From Candidatus Babelota bacterium (GTDB lineage Bacteria > JAGOBX01), in assembly GCA_017999075.1 (NCBI GenBank), contig JAGOBX010000232.1:1-6137 (forward strand): a stretch of DNA of 6,137 nucleotides, in the 5' to 3' direction. Shown here one piece after another: positions 1-6,137 of the stretch (positions are counted from its first letter, which is position 1; every line of letters begins with the position of its first letter). Under the pieces are notes generated by a model. That model searched no databases and was not told where the DNA came from. It was given only the letters and a program-made list of their open reading frames with translations. The position numbers and the translations under genes were made by a program.

Positions 1-303
1 CATGGATACCATCATCAGGATTGGAGCCGTGCAGAAGCTGAGATAAAAGCTGAACTTGAAAAATCTTCGATTTCTCAGGTTGCTGCAAAACAAGAAGCTG
101 AAGTTGAAAAAAAAGTTGAACAAGAAAAACCAGTTCAGAAATCAACTGTAAAAACAGAAAAAAAATCTGCTGAAAAATCTGAAGCGGATAAGAAAAAAAC
201 TGCGGTTATAAAAAAATCTGCTGAAAAAAAAGCATCGCTTAAACCAATTTCAAATTTGAAAATTGCAAAAAAATCTACTAAAAAAATAAGTAAACTTTTT
301 TAG
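1..303 (+). CDS. C-terminal end of an unidentified Lys/Glu/Ala-rich protein (5' partial)
   Basis: The frame is open from the first base to a TAG stop at 301-303, giving 100 codons with no internal stop; the start lies before the window. The first ten residues (HGYHHQDWSR) are rich in His and aromatic residues and may be the end of a folded domain. They are followed by a charged helical stretch (AEAEIKAELEK), then a low-complexity tail of Lys, Glu, Ala, Ser and Val that ends strongly basic (KKSTKKISKLF). The motif KKSAEK occurs twice, 17 codons apart, encoded by a near-identical A-rich DNA repeat. Such tails occur in histone H1-like proteins, TolA-like spacers and the disordered ends of RNA- or DNA-binding proteins, so composition alone does not give a function. 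The gene ends 30 nt before a strong terminator, which supports it being a real expressed gene. I do not recognise the family. Confidence 0.72.
   Translation, partial: HGYHHQDWSRAEAEIKAELEKSSISQVAAKQEAEVEKKVEQEKPVQKSTVKTEKKSAEKSEADKKKTAVIKKSAEKKASLKPISNLKIAKKSTKKISKLF
159..228 (+). repeat. Short direct repeat encoding KKSAEK
   Basis: A 19-nt A-rich unit (A7-TCTGCTG-A5) occurs at 159-177 and again at 210-228, offset by 51 nt, which is exactly 17 codons. Both copies are read in the same frame as KKSAEK within the Lys-rich tail. It looks like internal duplication within a low-complexity coding region, not a mobile or regulatory element. Confidence 0.5.
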
Positions 304-327
304 CGGAGTTGTGGTTTATGCGGTTAC

Positions 328-399
328 AAAAAAGCCGGTTATAATTTTAATGTTCAAAAATGTTTTCTTTTAATTGAAATTATAACCGGCAATTTTTTT
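328..399. terminator. Bidirectional rho-independent terminator between convergent genes
   Basis: A perfect 14-bp inverted repeat, GCCGGTTATAATTT (334-347) with its complement at 377-390, has GC-rich outer ends. It can extend inward to 18 bp through one G-U pair, leaving a loop of about 21 nt. On the plus strand the stem is followed by AA and seven T (393-399). On the minus strand it is followed directly by six T (complement of 328-333). It therefore fits a terminator for both the plus-strand gene ending at 303 and the minus-strand chemoreceptor ending at 398. The chemoreceptor stop codon (398-400) overlaps the T-tract used by the plus-strand gene, so spacing is very tight. Confidence 0.9.
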
Positions 400-2881
400 A
401 GATTTTAAACATGCTTATCAAGTTTTTAAGTTCTGATGATATTTCCATAAGCTGAATTGCCTGGTTTGCAACTTTTTCAGCGGATTGAGCATTTGATTGG
501 GATGTATTATTTATTTCACTTATAGCAATATTTATCTGAGAACTTCCTTTATTCTGTTCTGCCATTGAATATTTAATGTCGTTTGTAATATTTTTGACAT
601 TTTCCATTGATTTGACAATAATCTCAGTATTTTTAATTTGTTCGTTTGAAGCTTCTGCCACTTCAAGACTTAATGTTTTTACTGTTTCAATTTGATTTAT
701 TATCTGTTTACTTGCAATATTCTGTTCATTCATAGAAATCGAAACCTGTTTAATCAATCCGCTCATTTCTTCAACTTTTTGTAAAATTCCTGTAAGAGAT
801 TGGCTGACTTCTTTTGACAAAATGACCCCTTCGTCTGCGAGTTTTGCTCCATCGTTTGTTGACTTTACAGCGTGTTGAGTTTCTAATTGTATAGCTTTAA
901 TTATTTCTGCGATTTCTTTAGTGGCTTTCGAACTTCTTTCAGCAAGTTTTCTCACCTCATCTGCAACTACTGCAAACCCTTTTCCGTGTTCTCCTGCGCG
1001 AGCAGCTTCTATTGCTGCGTTTAAAGCAAGAAGATTAGTCTGTTCTGAAATATCATCTATAACTTCAATAATAGTTCCGATATTTTCTGCTCTGCTTCCC
1101 AGTCCGCTTATAACTGATACAAGAGAAACCATATTTGTCCTTATTCCTTCCATTCCTGCATTTGCTTTTTCAACTGTTTCTTTACCTTTGTAAGCTGCTG
1201 TTCCGCTTTCTTTTGCTTTTGAATCGACAAAATTAACATTAGATGTAATGTTTGAAATATTCTGGATCATTTCTTCTATTGCTGCAGAAGCGGAATCAAC
1301 AGAATTTTTGACATTATCAATAGATTTAGATACGAGTTTTATTTTTTGGGACATTTGATTTGCTGATTCTGTAGTTTGTTCTACAGCATCTGCCTGAGAC
1401 TTTATATTTTCTGTTATTTTTTCAGTAGTAGAAGAAAATTCGTTTATAGTGGAGGAGGTTTCTTCAATGCTTGCAGCTGTTTCTTCAGATGAAGCCGCAA
1501 TTTCTCTGACTTTATCATCAAGGATTTTACTCGCAGTTCCGAGTTTGTCAGTTGCAGAAACTACGCTTTTTACAAGCATTCCTATATTATCGACAAATTT
1601 ATTAAACCAAGCGCCAAGAGTTATTATTTCGTCTTTGCATACAGTTTTATAAACCTTACATTCCTTGCAGCTTTTATATATTCCGTCTTTTATCTTAAGA
1701 CATTTTACTTCTTTGCCGAACTGCGCGGCATAACTTCCTACGTTAAACCAGCACAGAACTCCGTTCTTGTTGAATTCAGGACAATCTTTATTTTCACAAT
1801 TCATTATCTTAGAACAGCTTACATTCTCAATAGGATAACGTATGCTTAAATCTCCGCTTGCTCCTTTGGAAAATAATTCGGAAAAATAATTAAGCGGAGT
1901 TATTATACTTTTGGTAAACCAGCCTGAAATAAATAATATTATTATAGAAATTATTATAATAAGCGCGAATATGACATTTTTTAATTTATTGACAGATGCA
2001 AAAATTTCTTTATCTGCGGCACCTATTGAAAGTTTCCATCCGAACCCTTTGTAATTTCCCGAGCCTTCAGAAGTTACAAATATAGCGGTTTTATCAACTC
2101 CTTTAAATGTATATTTAAATACATCTTCATTTTTTGAATTATATTTATCTTGAAATTCAGAGTTGACTATATCTTTAAGATTTTTTCCGATCAATGTTTT
2201 ATTTGGGTGGGAAATCATCTCAAATTTTGAATTTACCAGATAATAGTATGAATTTGTCAATCCTTGTTTTTTAAATCTTGCATTAGCATATTCTAAAAGT
2301 TTCTCTATATAACTCCAATCTAACCGCGCATTTAAATAGCCTACTGTCTGTGAACTTGAATTTTTTACCGGGATGGTAAATTCCATAGTGTATTTCTTTT
2401 CTTCACCGAAATATTTGATATGCGCGGAATTCTGAGCTTTTATTTCCCAATCGCGTATAACTAATTTATCTTCTTTAACAGCTTCTTCAAACCATTGTTT
2501 TCCGCCGTTTTTTTCACCTATGAATTTTTCAAAACTTGATGCTACATTTTCTCCGTTTTTATTAACGAGAATAAACACCAGAAAATGAGGTTTTGCAGTT
2601 TGCCATTTTTTCAATATTTTATTTATATCCTCATACCCGAAATCCATGTCAAGAGTATTAATCAATATCGGGTTACTCGAAAAAATACTTAAGTCAGTAA
2701 GTATTGAATCAATTGTTTCATCGATTTTTTCAATCAAATTTTTTGTTTCTAAAGGAAGAGGCGAAATAATAGTTTCACTTAACGCAGTTTTGGAAATATT
2801 ATATGCGATTGTTCCTAAAATAATCATAGGAATAAGAGTCATCGCTAATGTTAAATAAGATATACGTTGTTTTAAATTCAT
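398..2881 (-). CDS. Methyl-accepting chemotaxis protein, dCache sensor, HAMP split by a Cys-rich module
   Basis: A 827-residue transmembrane chemoreceptor that should signal to CheA/CheW. In order: a membrane segment at about 9-29; an extracytoplasmic region at about 30-298 of the double-Cache type, with the membrane-proximal lobe marked by [16 protein letters not shown]; a second membrane segment at about 303-322; and HAMP helix 1 (about 324-351, ending GDLSIRYPI). A module with Cys 356, 362, 367, 377, 394, 405, 408 and 415 (including a CW pair and CKECKVY) comes next, then HAMP helix 2 starting [13 protein letters not shown] (about 417-440). The signalling hairpin follows, with likely methylation-region glutamates near [11 protein letters not shown] (465-475) and the conserved tip [20 protein letters not shown] (614-633). 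There is no C-terminal NWETF-type CheR tether; the protein ends in a normal MFKI tail. I chose ATG at 2881 because GGGGA lies 8 nt upstream; a TTG at 2896 would add five residues but lacks a good Shine-Dalgarno. It lies 62 nt after the binding-protein gene, probably in the same operon. The ligand is unknown. Confidence 0.95.
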   Translation of the reverse strand: MNLKQRISYLTLAMTLIPMIILGTIAYNISKTALSETIISPLPLETKNLIEKIDETIDSILTDLSIFSSNPILINTLDMDFGYEDINKILKKWQTAKPHFLVFILVNKNGENVASSFEKFIGEKNGGKQWFEEAVKEDKLVIRDWEIKAQNSAHIKYFGEEKKYTMEFTIPVKNSSSQTVGYLNARLDWSYIEKLLEYANARFKKQGLTNSYYYLVNSKFEMISHPNKTLIGKNLKDIVNSEFQDKYNSKNEDVFKYTFKGVDKTAIFVTSEGSGNYKGFGWKLSIGAADKEIFASVNKLKNVIFALIIIISIIILFISGWFTKSIITPLNYFSELFSKGASGDLSIRYPIENVSCSKIMNCENKDCPEFNKNGVLCWFNVGSYAAQFGKEVKCLKIKDGIYKSCKECKVYKTVCKDEIITLGAWFNKFVDNIGMLVKSVVSATDKLGTASKILDDKVREIAASSEETAASIEETSSTINEFSSTTEKITENIKSQADAVEQTTESANQMSQKIKLVSKSIDNVKNSVDSASAAIEEMIQNISNITSNVNFVDSKAKESGTAAYKGKETVEKANAGMEGIRTNMVSLVSVISGLGSRAENIGTIIEVIDDISEQTNLLALNAAIEAARAGEHGKGFAVVADEVRKLAERSSKATKEIAEIIKAIQLETQHAVKSTNDGAKLADEGVILSKEVSQSLTGILQKVEEMSGLIKQVSISMNEQNIASKQIINQIETVKTLSLEVAEASNEQIKNTEIIVKSMENVKNITNDIKYSMAEQNKGSSQINIAISEINNTSQSNAQSAEKVANQAIQLMEISSELKNLISMFKI
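1637..1816 (-). other. Eight-cysteine module inserted between the two HAMP helices
   Basis: This is the segment coding for residues 356-415 of the chemoreceptor. Cysteine spacing is C-x5-C-x4-C-x9-C(W)-x16-C-x10-C-x2-C-x6-C. It sits where the HAMP connector should be, just inside the membrane, with recognisable HAMP helices on both sides. Comparable CW / CxxC-VY inserts are known to me from HAMP-containing receptors and kinases of deltaproteobacteria and other anaerobes. Binding of a metal, an Fe-S cluster or a redox signal is plausible from the cysteine pattern but is inference. Confidence 0.75.
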
Positions 2882-2889
2882 TGTGAAAA

Positions 2890-2894
2890 TCCCC
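2890..2894 (-). promoter_or_regulatory. Ribosome binding site deciding the chemoreceptor start
   Basis: On the minus strand GGGGA precedes the ATG at 2881 by 8 nt. The competing TTG at 2896 begins within two bases of this G-run and has only weak ACGGATTTT upstream, so the ATG is the better start. Confidence 0.5.
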
Positions 2895-2903
2895 AAAAAA
2901 TCC

Positions 2904-2918
2904 GTAAAAATATTTTAC
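2904..2918 (-). other. Small AT-rich hairpin in the gap between the binding protein and chemoreceptor genes
   Basis: A 6-bp perfect inverted repeat (GTAAAA / TTTTAC, 3-nt loop) lies in the 62-nt gap and is followed on the minus strand by GGATTTTTT. The stem is too AT-rich to be a convincing terminator. It could act as a weak attenuator or protect an RNA end, or it may be chance in AT-rich DNA. No promoter is obvious in this gap, which supports co-transcription of the two genes. Confidence 0.25.
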
Positions 2919-2943
2919 TATTAAAATTTATTTAATTCAGGTT

Positions 2944-3813
2944 CTAATATTTAATACCGGTTTTATCAGCCACTTTTCTTATTACATCTAAATCTTTGTC
3001 TGTTTTTTTTGTAAATTTTATTATATTGCCCGGCAACGCGGCCTGTTTCAGAATATCTTCAGGCAACTTAGTTAAAGCATTCTGAACTTTTTCCGCGATA
3101 TCTTTCGGAATTTGAGAATTACTGGAAAACAGCCATTCTGGATATTTAGAAGTTTCAGCTAAAACTTTTAAATCATTTATTCCTGGAATATCCATTGATT
3201 TTTGACGCATCCCGTTTCTGATACACCCGAAATCAGCAGTTTTGCTTATAACAGCCATAATGACTTTTTCTTGTTTATTTTCAGGAGATTCTTTTATCTC
3301 ACAATCTTTTTTCATATCAATTCCATTGTCTAAAGAATGAGCTTGCTGAAATACATATCCGCCTGCAGAGTCCCAACCTGTTATCCATCCTTTTTTCCCT
3401 TTAATGTCTTTAATGCTTTTTATCGAATCATTATCTTTTCTTGTAATAAATTCGCCAAAAAAACCGTTTTTACTTTGAGCTTCGGCTATTACAATATGAC
3501 CTTTTGGCCGTTCTTTTTTTGCAGCAAATTGAATATAAGTTATAGGATTTGAGTATGCAAAATCAATTTTTCCTTCAGAACAAAGTTTTGTATGTTCTTC
3601 AAAATTTTTCGGATAAATAAAATCAAATGTCAAACCTGTTTCTTTCTGCAGGAACTCAATTACAGGTTTCCACGAAGCATAAACTTTATTTTGAGTTATC
3701 TGAGGAAGCATTGCAAAAGTATATTTATCTTTTGCATACAATTGACTACACAGTATAATATTAATTAAAAATACAAAAATAAAGATTTTTTTTATAAAAT
3801 TTGATTTAAACAT
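2944..3813 (-). CDS. PhnD-like periplasmic substrate-binding protein (PhnD/SsuA/transferrin-type fold)
   Basis: A 289-residue secreted protein. Residues 1-27 form a Sec signal peptide: basic MFKSNFIKK, a hydrophobic core, and probable cleavage after QLYA. Cys22 is not in a good lipobox because Leu precedes it. The mature part has the order typical of PhnD-like binding proteins: a first strand YTFAMLPQ, then W48-KPVIEFLQKETG, the hinge-side motif KIDFAYSNPITYIQF (82-96), a ligand-loop candidate GWDSAGGYVF (146-155), and a late PEWLFSSNSQIPKDIAEKV helix region (225-243). In classical PhnD the loop is nearer S-T-S-G; here it is SAGG, so phosphonate is not assured and another small, perhaps anionic, ligand is possible. 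No permease or ATPase gene is adjacent; the next gene downstream is a chemoreceptor. I infer a sensory role, presenting ligand to that receptor, by analogy with other receptor/binding-protein pairs. The ATG at 3813 has a strong AAAGGAG 9 nt upstream. Confidence 0.9.
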   Translation of the reverse strand: MFKSNFIKKIFIFVFLINIILCSQLYAKDKYTFAMLPQITQNKVYASWKPVIEFLQKETGLTFDFIYPKNFEEHTKLCSEGKIDFAYSNPITYIQFAAKKERPKGHIVIAEAQSKNGFFGEFITRKDNDSIKSIKDIKGKKGWITGWDSAGGYVFQQAHSLDNGIDMKKDCEIKESPENKQEKVIMAVISKTADFGCIRNGMRQKSMDIPGINDLKVLAETSKYPEWLFSSNSQIPKDIAEKVQNALTKLPEDILKQAALPGNIIKFTKKTDKDLDVIRKVADKTGIKY

Positions 3814-3822
3814 TTTGGTATT

Positions 3823-3829
3823 CTCCTTT
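3823..3829 (-). promoter_or_regulatory. Strong Shine-Dalgarno for the binding-protein gene
   Basis: AAAGGAG on the minus strand, 9 nt before the ATG at 3813. It is the best ribosome binding site in the window and fixes the start that also gives a complete signal peptide. Confidence 0.8.
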
Positions 3830-3845
3830 AAAAAATTTTTTTAAA

Positions 3846-3874
3846 TATATATCATTAATTAAAAAATACAACAA
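3846..3874 (-). promoter_or_regulatory. Possible sigma-70-type promoter for the binding protein / chemoreceptor operon
   Basis: On the minus strand TTGTTG (3869-3874) and TATATA (3846-3851) are 17 nt apart, which would place transcription start near 3838 and give a short leader of about 25 nt. The match is only partial (three of six and four of six) and the whole 3830-3975 gap is extremely AT-rich, so chance matches are common. The same gap holds no convincing terminator for the upstream gene, so readthrough from it is also possible. Confidence 0.25.
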
Positions 3875-3975
3875 TTTTAATTATGGATTCAATTTTAAAT
3901 CTTTAAACAAAAAACCAAGATATTTATTGATAGTTTGTAAATTAATTATTTTATAATAGAGTATATCATATTTTA

Positions 3976-5346
3976 CTAATCGGTACTTTTAAAATTATCA
4001 GAAATAATTTTTGATTTCATTTTATTTTTATCTTCGGAATATTCATTTTCAATTTTAATCAATTCTGATTTTGCTTTTTTTATTATATTTCCGGATATAG
4101 CGGTTTCTATAAGAATTTTATATGCTGCAATTTTATATGTAGGATAAACTTCTATATCATTCAAAAACTCAAATAATTCCCGATTATCAAGAAAATAAGG
4201 AAGAATTATATTATAATTTTCTATATATTTAGAAGTTAAAGAAAAATTTTTCCGCTGATCCTCAGCAGTTTTTCTAATAATCCGTATAATTTTTTCAAAA
4301 AGATATTTTGTTATATTGGTGTTTTCCTTTTTAAAAATGCCCCCGTCAATATTGTAAAATCCGGTATCCATATCATTTTCTTTATAATCAATACTCCCCT
4401 TTGCAATAATAATTTTTAATGGATAATCTTTTTGATTTTTATAAAATTCAACGGGATTATCTTCAGTATAATAATATCCATCAAGTAAATCTCTAATAAA
4501 CATTATTTCAGACTTTGATTTATTAAGTTTGAAAATCATATTTTTTACCGCGATTTCTTTTATTGCACTATTTCTTGTTTTTACAGATAATCTTCCTGTA
4601 ATAAGATTTAACCTGATTTTTTTAATATTACTGTCAATTCCAGGAAACAATCCTATAAAACCGCTAAAATTGTTCATCCCATATGTTTCAATTTTTATCA
4701 AAGTATTTCTGTAACATTTTACAATATTTCCTGAAATGTTTAAAATTATATATCCTGTATCACCGCAATATATTTCAGAATTAGTATAAAGCTCCGAACT
4801 TTCAAGCAGTTCTTCAAATCTCTTGCTCGAAGAAAAATATTTATCTGTAAATTTAAAAAAATAGGTGTTTGATGGGGAATAAAACAACGAATTTTTAAAA
4901 TCAATAATGTCTATTTTATTGTTAACAGGAAAAAACAATATATAACAAATTAATAATATCAAATCAAAAAAAAGCGAGACCATAATAATTTTTTTTACGG
5001 CATTTTTCCGATTAAAAGAAATATTGTTTTTTTGAAACTGTATAAAATCACAGTGAGGGCAGAATATTTTTTTATATTTTTTAATTGAAAATAACGATGG
5101 TACAAGTTTGCCGCAATCTGAGCATTTATCTATATTGCCTTTATATTCAAGCGCCTGATTCAAAACCGCATTATTATGTTTCTTTATTGTAATCTCAGAA
5201 AAAAAATCCCTGCAGTCTGACAATTGTATCCAATTTTTACAATTAGAACTTATTTCAATATACTCATTTCTATATAACCATATTATTTCAATTGTAAAAG
5301 GTCCTGATATTTCACCATTGCGTTTAATAAAATATTTTTCATTCAT
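3976..5346 (-). CDS. Membrane protein with GYF_2-like domain, zinc ribbon, one membrane segment and FecR-like region
   Basis: A 456-residue protein of unknown function. Residues 4-50 resemble a GYF_2 domain: YFIKRNGEISGPFTIEII, then a WIQL motif near 39-42. A zinc ribbon follows, with C75-x2-C78 and C96-x2-C99. A single membrane segment lies at about 118-140. The basic FNRKNAVKK stretch before it suggests the N-terminal part is cytoplasmic and the rest outside. Residues about 184-320 look like a divergent FecR-type beta domain: LYTNSEIYCGDTGYIILN, then IKKIRLNLITGRLSVKTRN, then IIIAKGSIDY. The C-terminal 110 residues are mostly helical and charged. The start ATG (5346) lies inside the end of recD2, with GGAGAGG 10 nt upstream. 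Codon use is more AT-biased than in the chemoreceptor gene. No sigma factor or TonB receptor lies nearby, so a classical FecR anti-sigma role is unsupported. Domain names rest on motif resemblance, not on a profile search. Confidence 0.85.
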   Translation of the reverse strand: MNEKYFIKRNGEISGPFTIEIIWLYRNEYIEISSNCKNWIQLSDCRDFFSEITIKKHNNAVLNQALEYKGNIDKCSDCGKLVPSLFSIKKYKKIFCPHCDFIQFQKNNISFNRKNAVKKIIMVSLFFDLILLICYILFFPVNNKIDIIDFKNSLFYSPSNTYFFKFTDKYFSSSKRFEELLESSELYTNSEIYCGDTGYIILNISGNIVKCYRNTLIKIETYGMNNFSGFIGLFPGIDSNIKKIRLNLITGRLSVKTRNSAIKEIAVKNMIFKLNKSKSEIMFIRDLLDGYYYTEDNPVEFYKNQKDYPLKIIIAKGSIDYKENDMDTGFYNIDGGIFKKENTNITKYLFEKIIRIIRKTAEDQRKNFSLTSKYIENYNIILPYFLDNRELFEFLNDIEVYPTYKIAAYKILIETAISGNIIKKAKSELIKIENEYSEDKNKMKSKIISDNFKSTD

Positions 5347-6137
5347 ATTTTTTTAACCTCTCCGCAAGATGTGAAAACCTCCTGTCAGCAAGATTTCTTT
5401 TAATCCCGTAAAACAAAGCTTTTGTGTCACCTATTATAACACAAATTTTTTTTGCTCTGGTTATGGCTGTATAAATAAGATTTCTTGTCAAATTTACATA
5501 ATAATCCATTGTCATAGGAAGAATTACGCAGTCAAATTCACTCCCCTGACTCTTATGAACAGTTATAGAATAAGCCAGTGCGCATTCATCTCCGTCTGCA
5601 GGAGAATAATTTACTATCGTATCATCAAACCTCGCAATCATTATATTGCAGTTTAATTCATTCACATTATTTTTTTCAAGATATCTGGTTATGATCTGTT
5701 TATCAAATGAGCTATCAACAAGTTCATCAAATCCGCTTCCGGTTGCAATTACTTCCCCGATATCTCCATTCATAATATTTTTATTATAATTGTTTTTTAA
5801 TTGTATTATCCTGTCTTTTACTCTATAAAAAACATCACCATACTGAAAATATGAGCCGTTTTCCAATTTCCCATGAATTTTTTTTTGAATTTCAATATTT
5901 AAATTATCAACTCCGAGAATTCCTTTATATACAGGAGCAAGAATCTGGATATTATCTCTTTTGAATCCGTATTTAGGTAAACGACTGTCAAACAAGTCAA
6001 TTATTTCATTCAACGTATTTTTTTTATCTTCATTTGAAATTAGAAAAAAATCCGAATCTTGTGAATTACTTATAAGTAAATTCCTATTATTTATAATATT
6101 ATGAGCATTAAAAATAATCAGAGATTTTTCGTCCTGG
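5339..6137 (-). CDS. recD2: ATP-dependent RecD2-type DNA helicase, C-terminal 265 residues (5' partial)
   Basis: The frame is open from the window edge to a TGA at 5339-5341. RecD2 is a superfamily 1 helicase that moves 5' to 3' on single-stranded DNA and works in DNA repair in bacteria without needing RecBC. The fragment covers the end of the motor. From its first residue it has a SLIIFNAHNI segment followed by DFF, typical of the family. Then come PVYKGILGVDNLN (68-80), IQLKNNYN plus NGDIGEV (111-129), ITVHKSQGSEFD (motif V region, about 191-202) and LIYTAITRAKK (motif VI with the arginine finger region, 220-230). The N-terminal helix-hairpin-helix part and Walker A/B would lie outside the window. 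A TTG at 6013 is not a true start, since family-conserved sequence continues upstream of it. The C-terminus looks complete, and the stop overlaps the next gene by 8 nt. Confidence 0.95.
   Translation of the reverse strand, partial: QDEKSLIIFNAHNIINNRNLLISNSQDSDFFLISNEDKKNTLNEIIDLFDSRLPKYGFKRDNIQILAPVYKGILGVDNLNIEIQKKIHGKLENGSYFQYGDVFYRVKDRIIQLKNNYNKNIMNGDIGEVIATGSGFDELVDSSFDKQIITRYLEKNNVNELNCNIMIARFDDTIVNYSPADGDECALAYSITVHKSQGSEFDCVILPMTMDYYVNLTRNLIYTAITRAKKICVIIGDTKALFYGIKRNLADRRFSHLAERLKKYE
5357..5363 (-). promoter_or_regulatory. Ribosome binding site of the GYF/zinc-ribbon gene inside recD2
   Basis: GGAGAGG on the minus strand lies 10 nt before the ATG at 5346 and inside the last codons of recD2. 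Together with the 8-nt gene overlap it points to translational coupling of the two genes. Confidence 0.6.

Noticed and set aside
158-165. Homopolymer runs of eight bases in genes (also 3003-3010, 3786-3793, 6018-6025) as phase-variation switches
   Set aside because: Runs of this length are expected in such AT-rich DNA and all the reading frames are intact; there is no sign of frame switching.
921-1193. Plus-strand open frame of 90 codons opposite the chemoreceptor signalling domain
   Set aside because: It lies wholly inside highly conserved chemoreceptor coding sequence, has no convincing ribosome binding site and no recognisable product.
1449-1652. Plus-strand open frame of 67 codons opposite the HAMP/signalling part of the chemoreceptor
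   Set aside because: GGAGGA-like sequence near its ATG is the complement of EETSST-type codons; the product is a reverse-strand shadow without family features.
2646-2858. Plus-strand open frame of 70 codons opposite the N-terminal part of the chemoreceptor
   Set aside because: Antisense shadow; its hydrophobic look comes from the complementary membrane-segment codons.
3337-3552. Plus-strand open frame of 71 codons opposite the binding protein
   Set aside because: Antisense shadow of a clear secreted protein; no start signals.
3730-3813. Lipoprotein signal on the binding protein (Cys22)
   Set aside because: Leu directly precedes the Cys and no lipobox is formed; cleavage after QLYA fits a normal Sec signal better.
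3830-3975. Terminator or small RNA in the gap before the binding-protein gene
   Set aside because: Only weak 5-6 bp AT-only inverted repeats are present and none has a GC-bearing stem; nothing resembles a known riboswitch.
4529-4714. Plus-strand open frame of 61 codons with a hydrophobic product
   Set aside because: Antisense to the FecR-like region; hydrophobicity follows from AT-rich complementary codons.
3976-5346. FecR anti-sigma / TonB iron-uptake system
   Set aside because: No sigma factor, TonB-dependent receptor or secretin gene is in the window, and the FecR resemblance is divergent.
5339-6013. A complete 224-residue helicase-like protein starting at TTG 6013
   Set aside because: The reading frame continues upstream to the window edge with family-conserved RecD2 sequence (NAH and DFF segments), so this is an internal codon of a longer gene.

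Overview
The window is AT-rich DNA from a bacterium that is probably diderm: it encodes a periplasmic-type binding protein with a Sec signal peptide and a two-membrane-segment chemoreceptor. The Cys-rich module inside the receptor's HAMP domain is a type I associate with anaerobic, metal- or sulfur-metabolising lineages such as the deltaproteobacterial groups. The sequence alone does not fix the phylum.

Layout. Positions 1-303 hold the 3' end of a plus-strand gene with a Lys/Glu/Ala-rich tail, cut by the window edge. A strong bidirectional terminator (about 328-399) separates it from four minus-strand genes that converge on it. Read in their own direction, these are: (1) the C-terminal third or so of a RecD2-type DNA helicase (5339-6137, 5' end outside the window); (2) a 456-residue membrane protein (3976-5346) with a GYF_2-like N-terminus, a four-Cys zinc ribbon, one membrane segment and a FecR-like extracytoplasmic region, overlapping recD2 by 8 nt; (3) after about 160 nt of very AT-rich DNA, a secreted PhnD-like substrate-binding protein (2944-3813); (4) 62 nt further on, a dCache-type methyl-accepting chemotaxis protein (398-2881) whose HAMP domain is split by an eight-cysteine module.

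How the genes work together. The binding protein and the chemoreceptor are probably one transcription unit. No ABC permease or ATPase gene lies beside them, so the binding protein is more likely to present a ligand to the receptor than to feed a transporter. The receptor would combine an outer signal (dCache domain, perhaps through the binding protein) with a cytoplasmic metal or redox signal (Cys module) and pass it to CheA/CheW. The helicase and the GYF/zinc-ribbon protein form a separate, translationally coupled pair whose shared purpose is unclear.

I see no tRNA, rRNA, CRISPR array, insertion sequence, phage gene or recognisable defence system. The most unusual items are the architecture of the 3976-5346 protein and the split HAMP domain. 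Neither amounts to a demonstrated new system.
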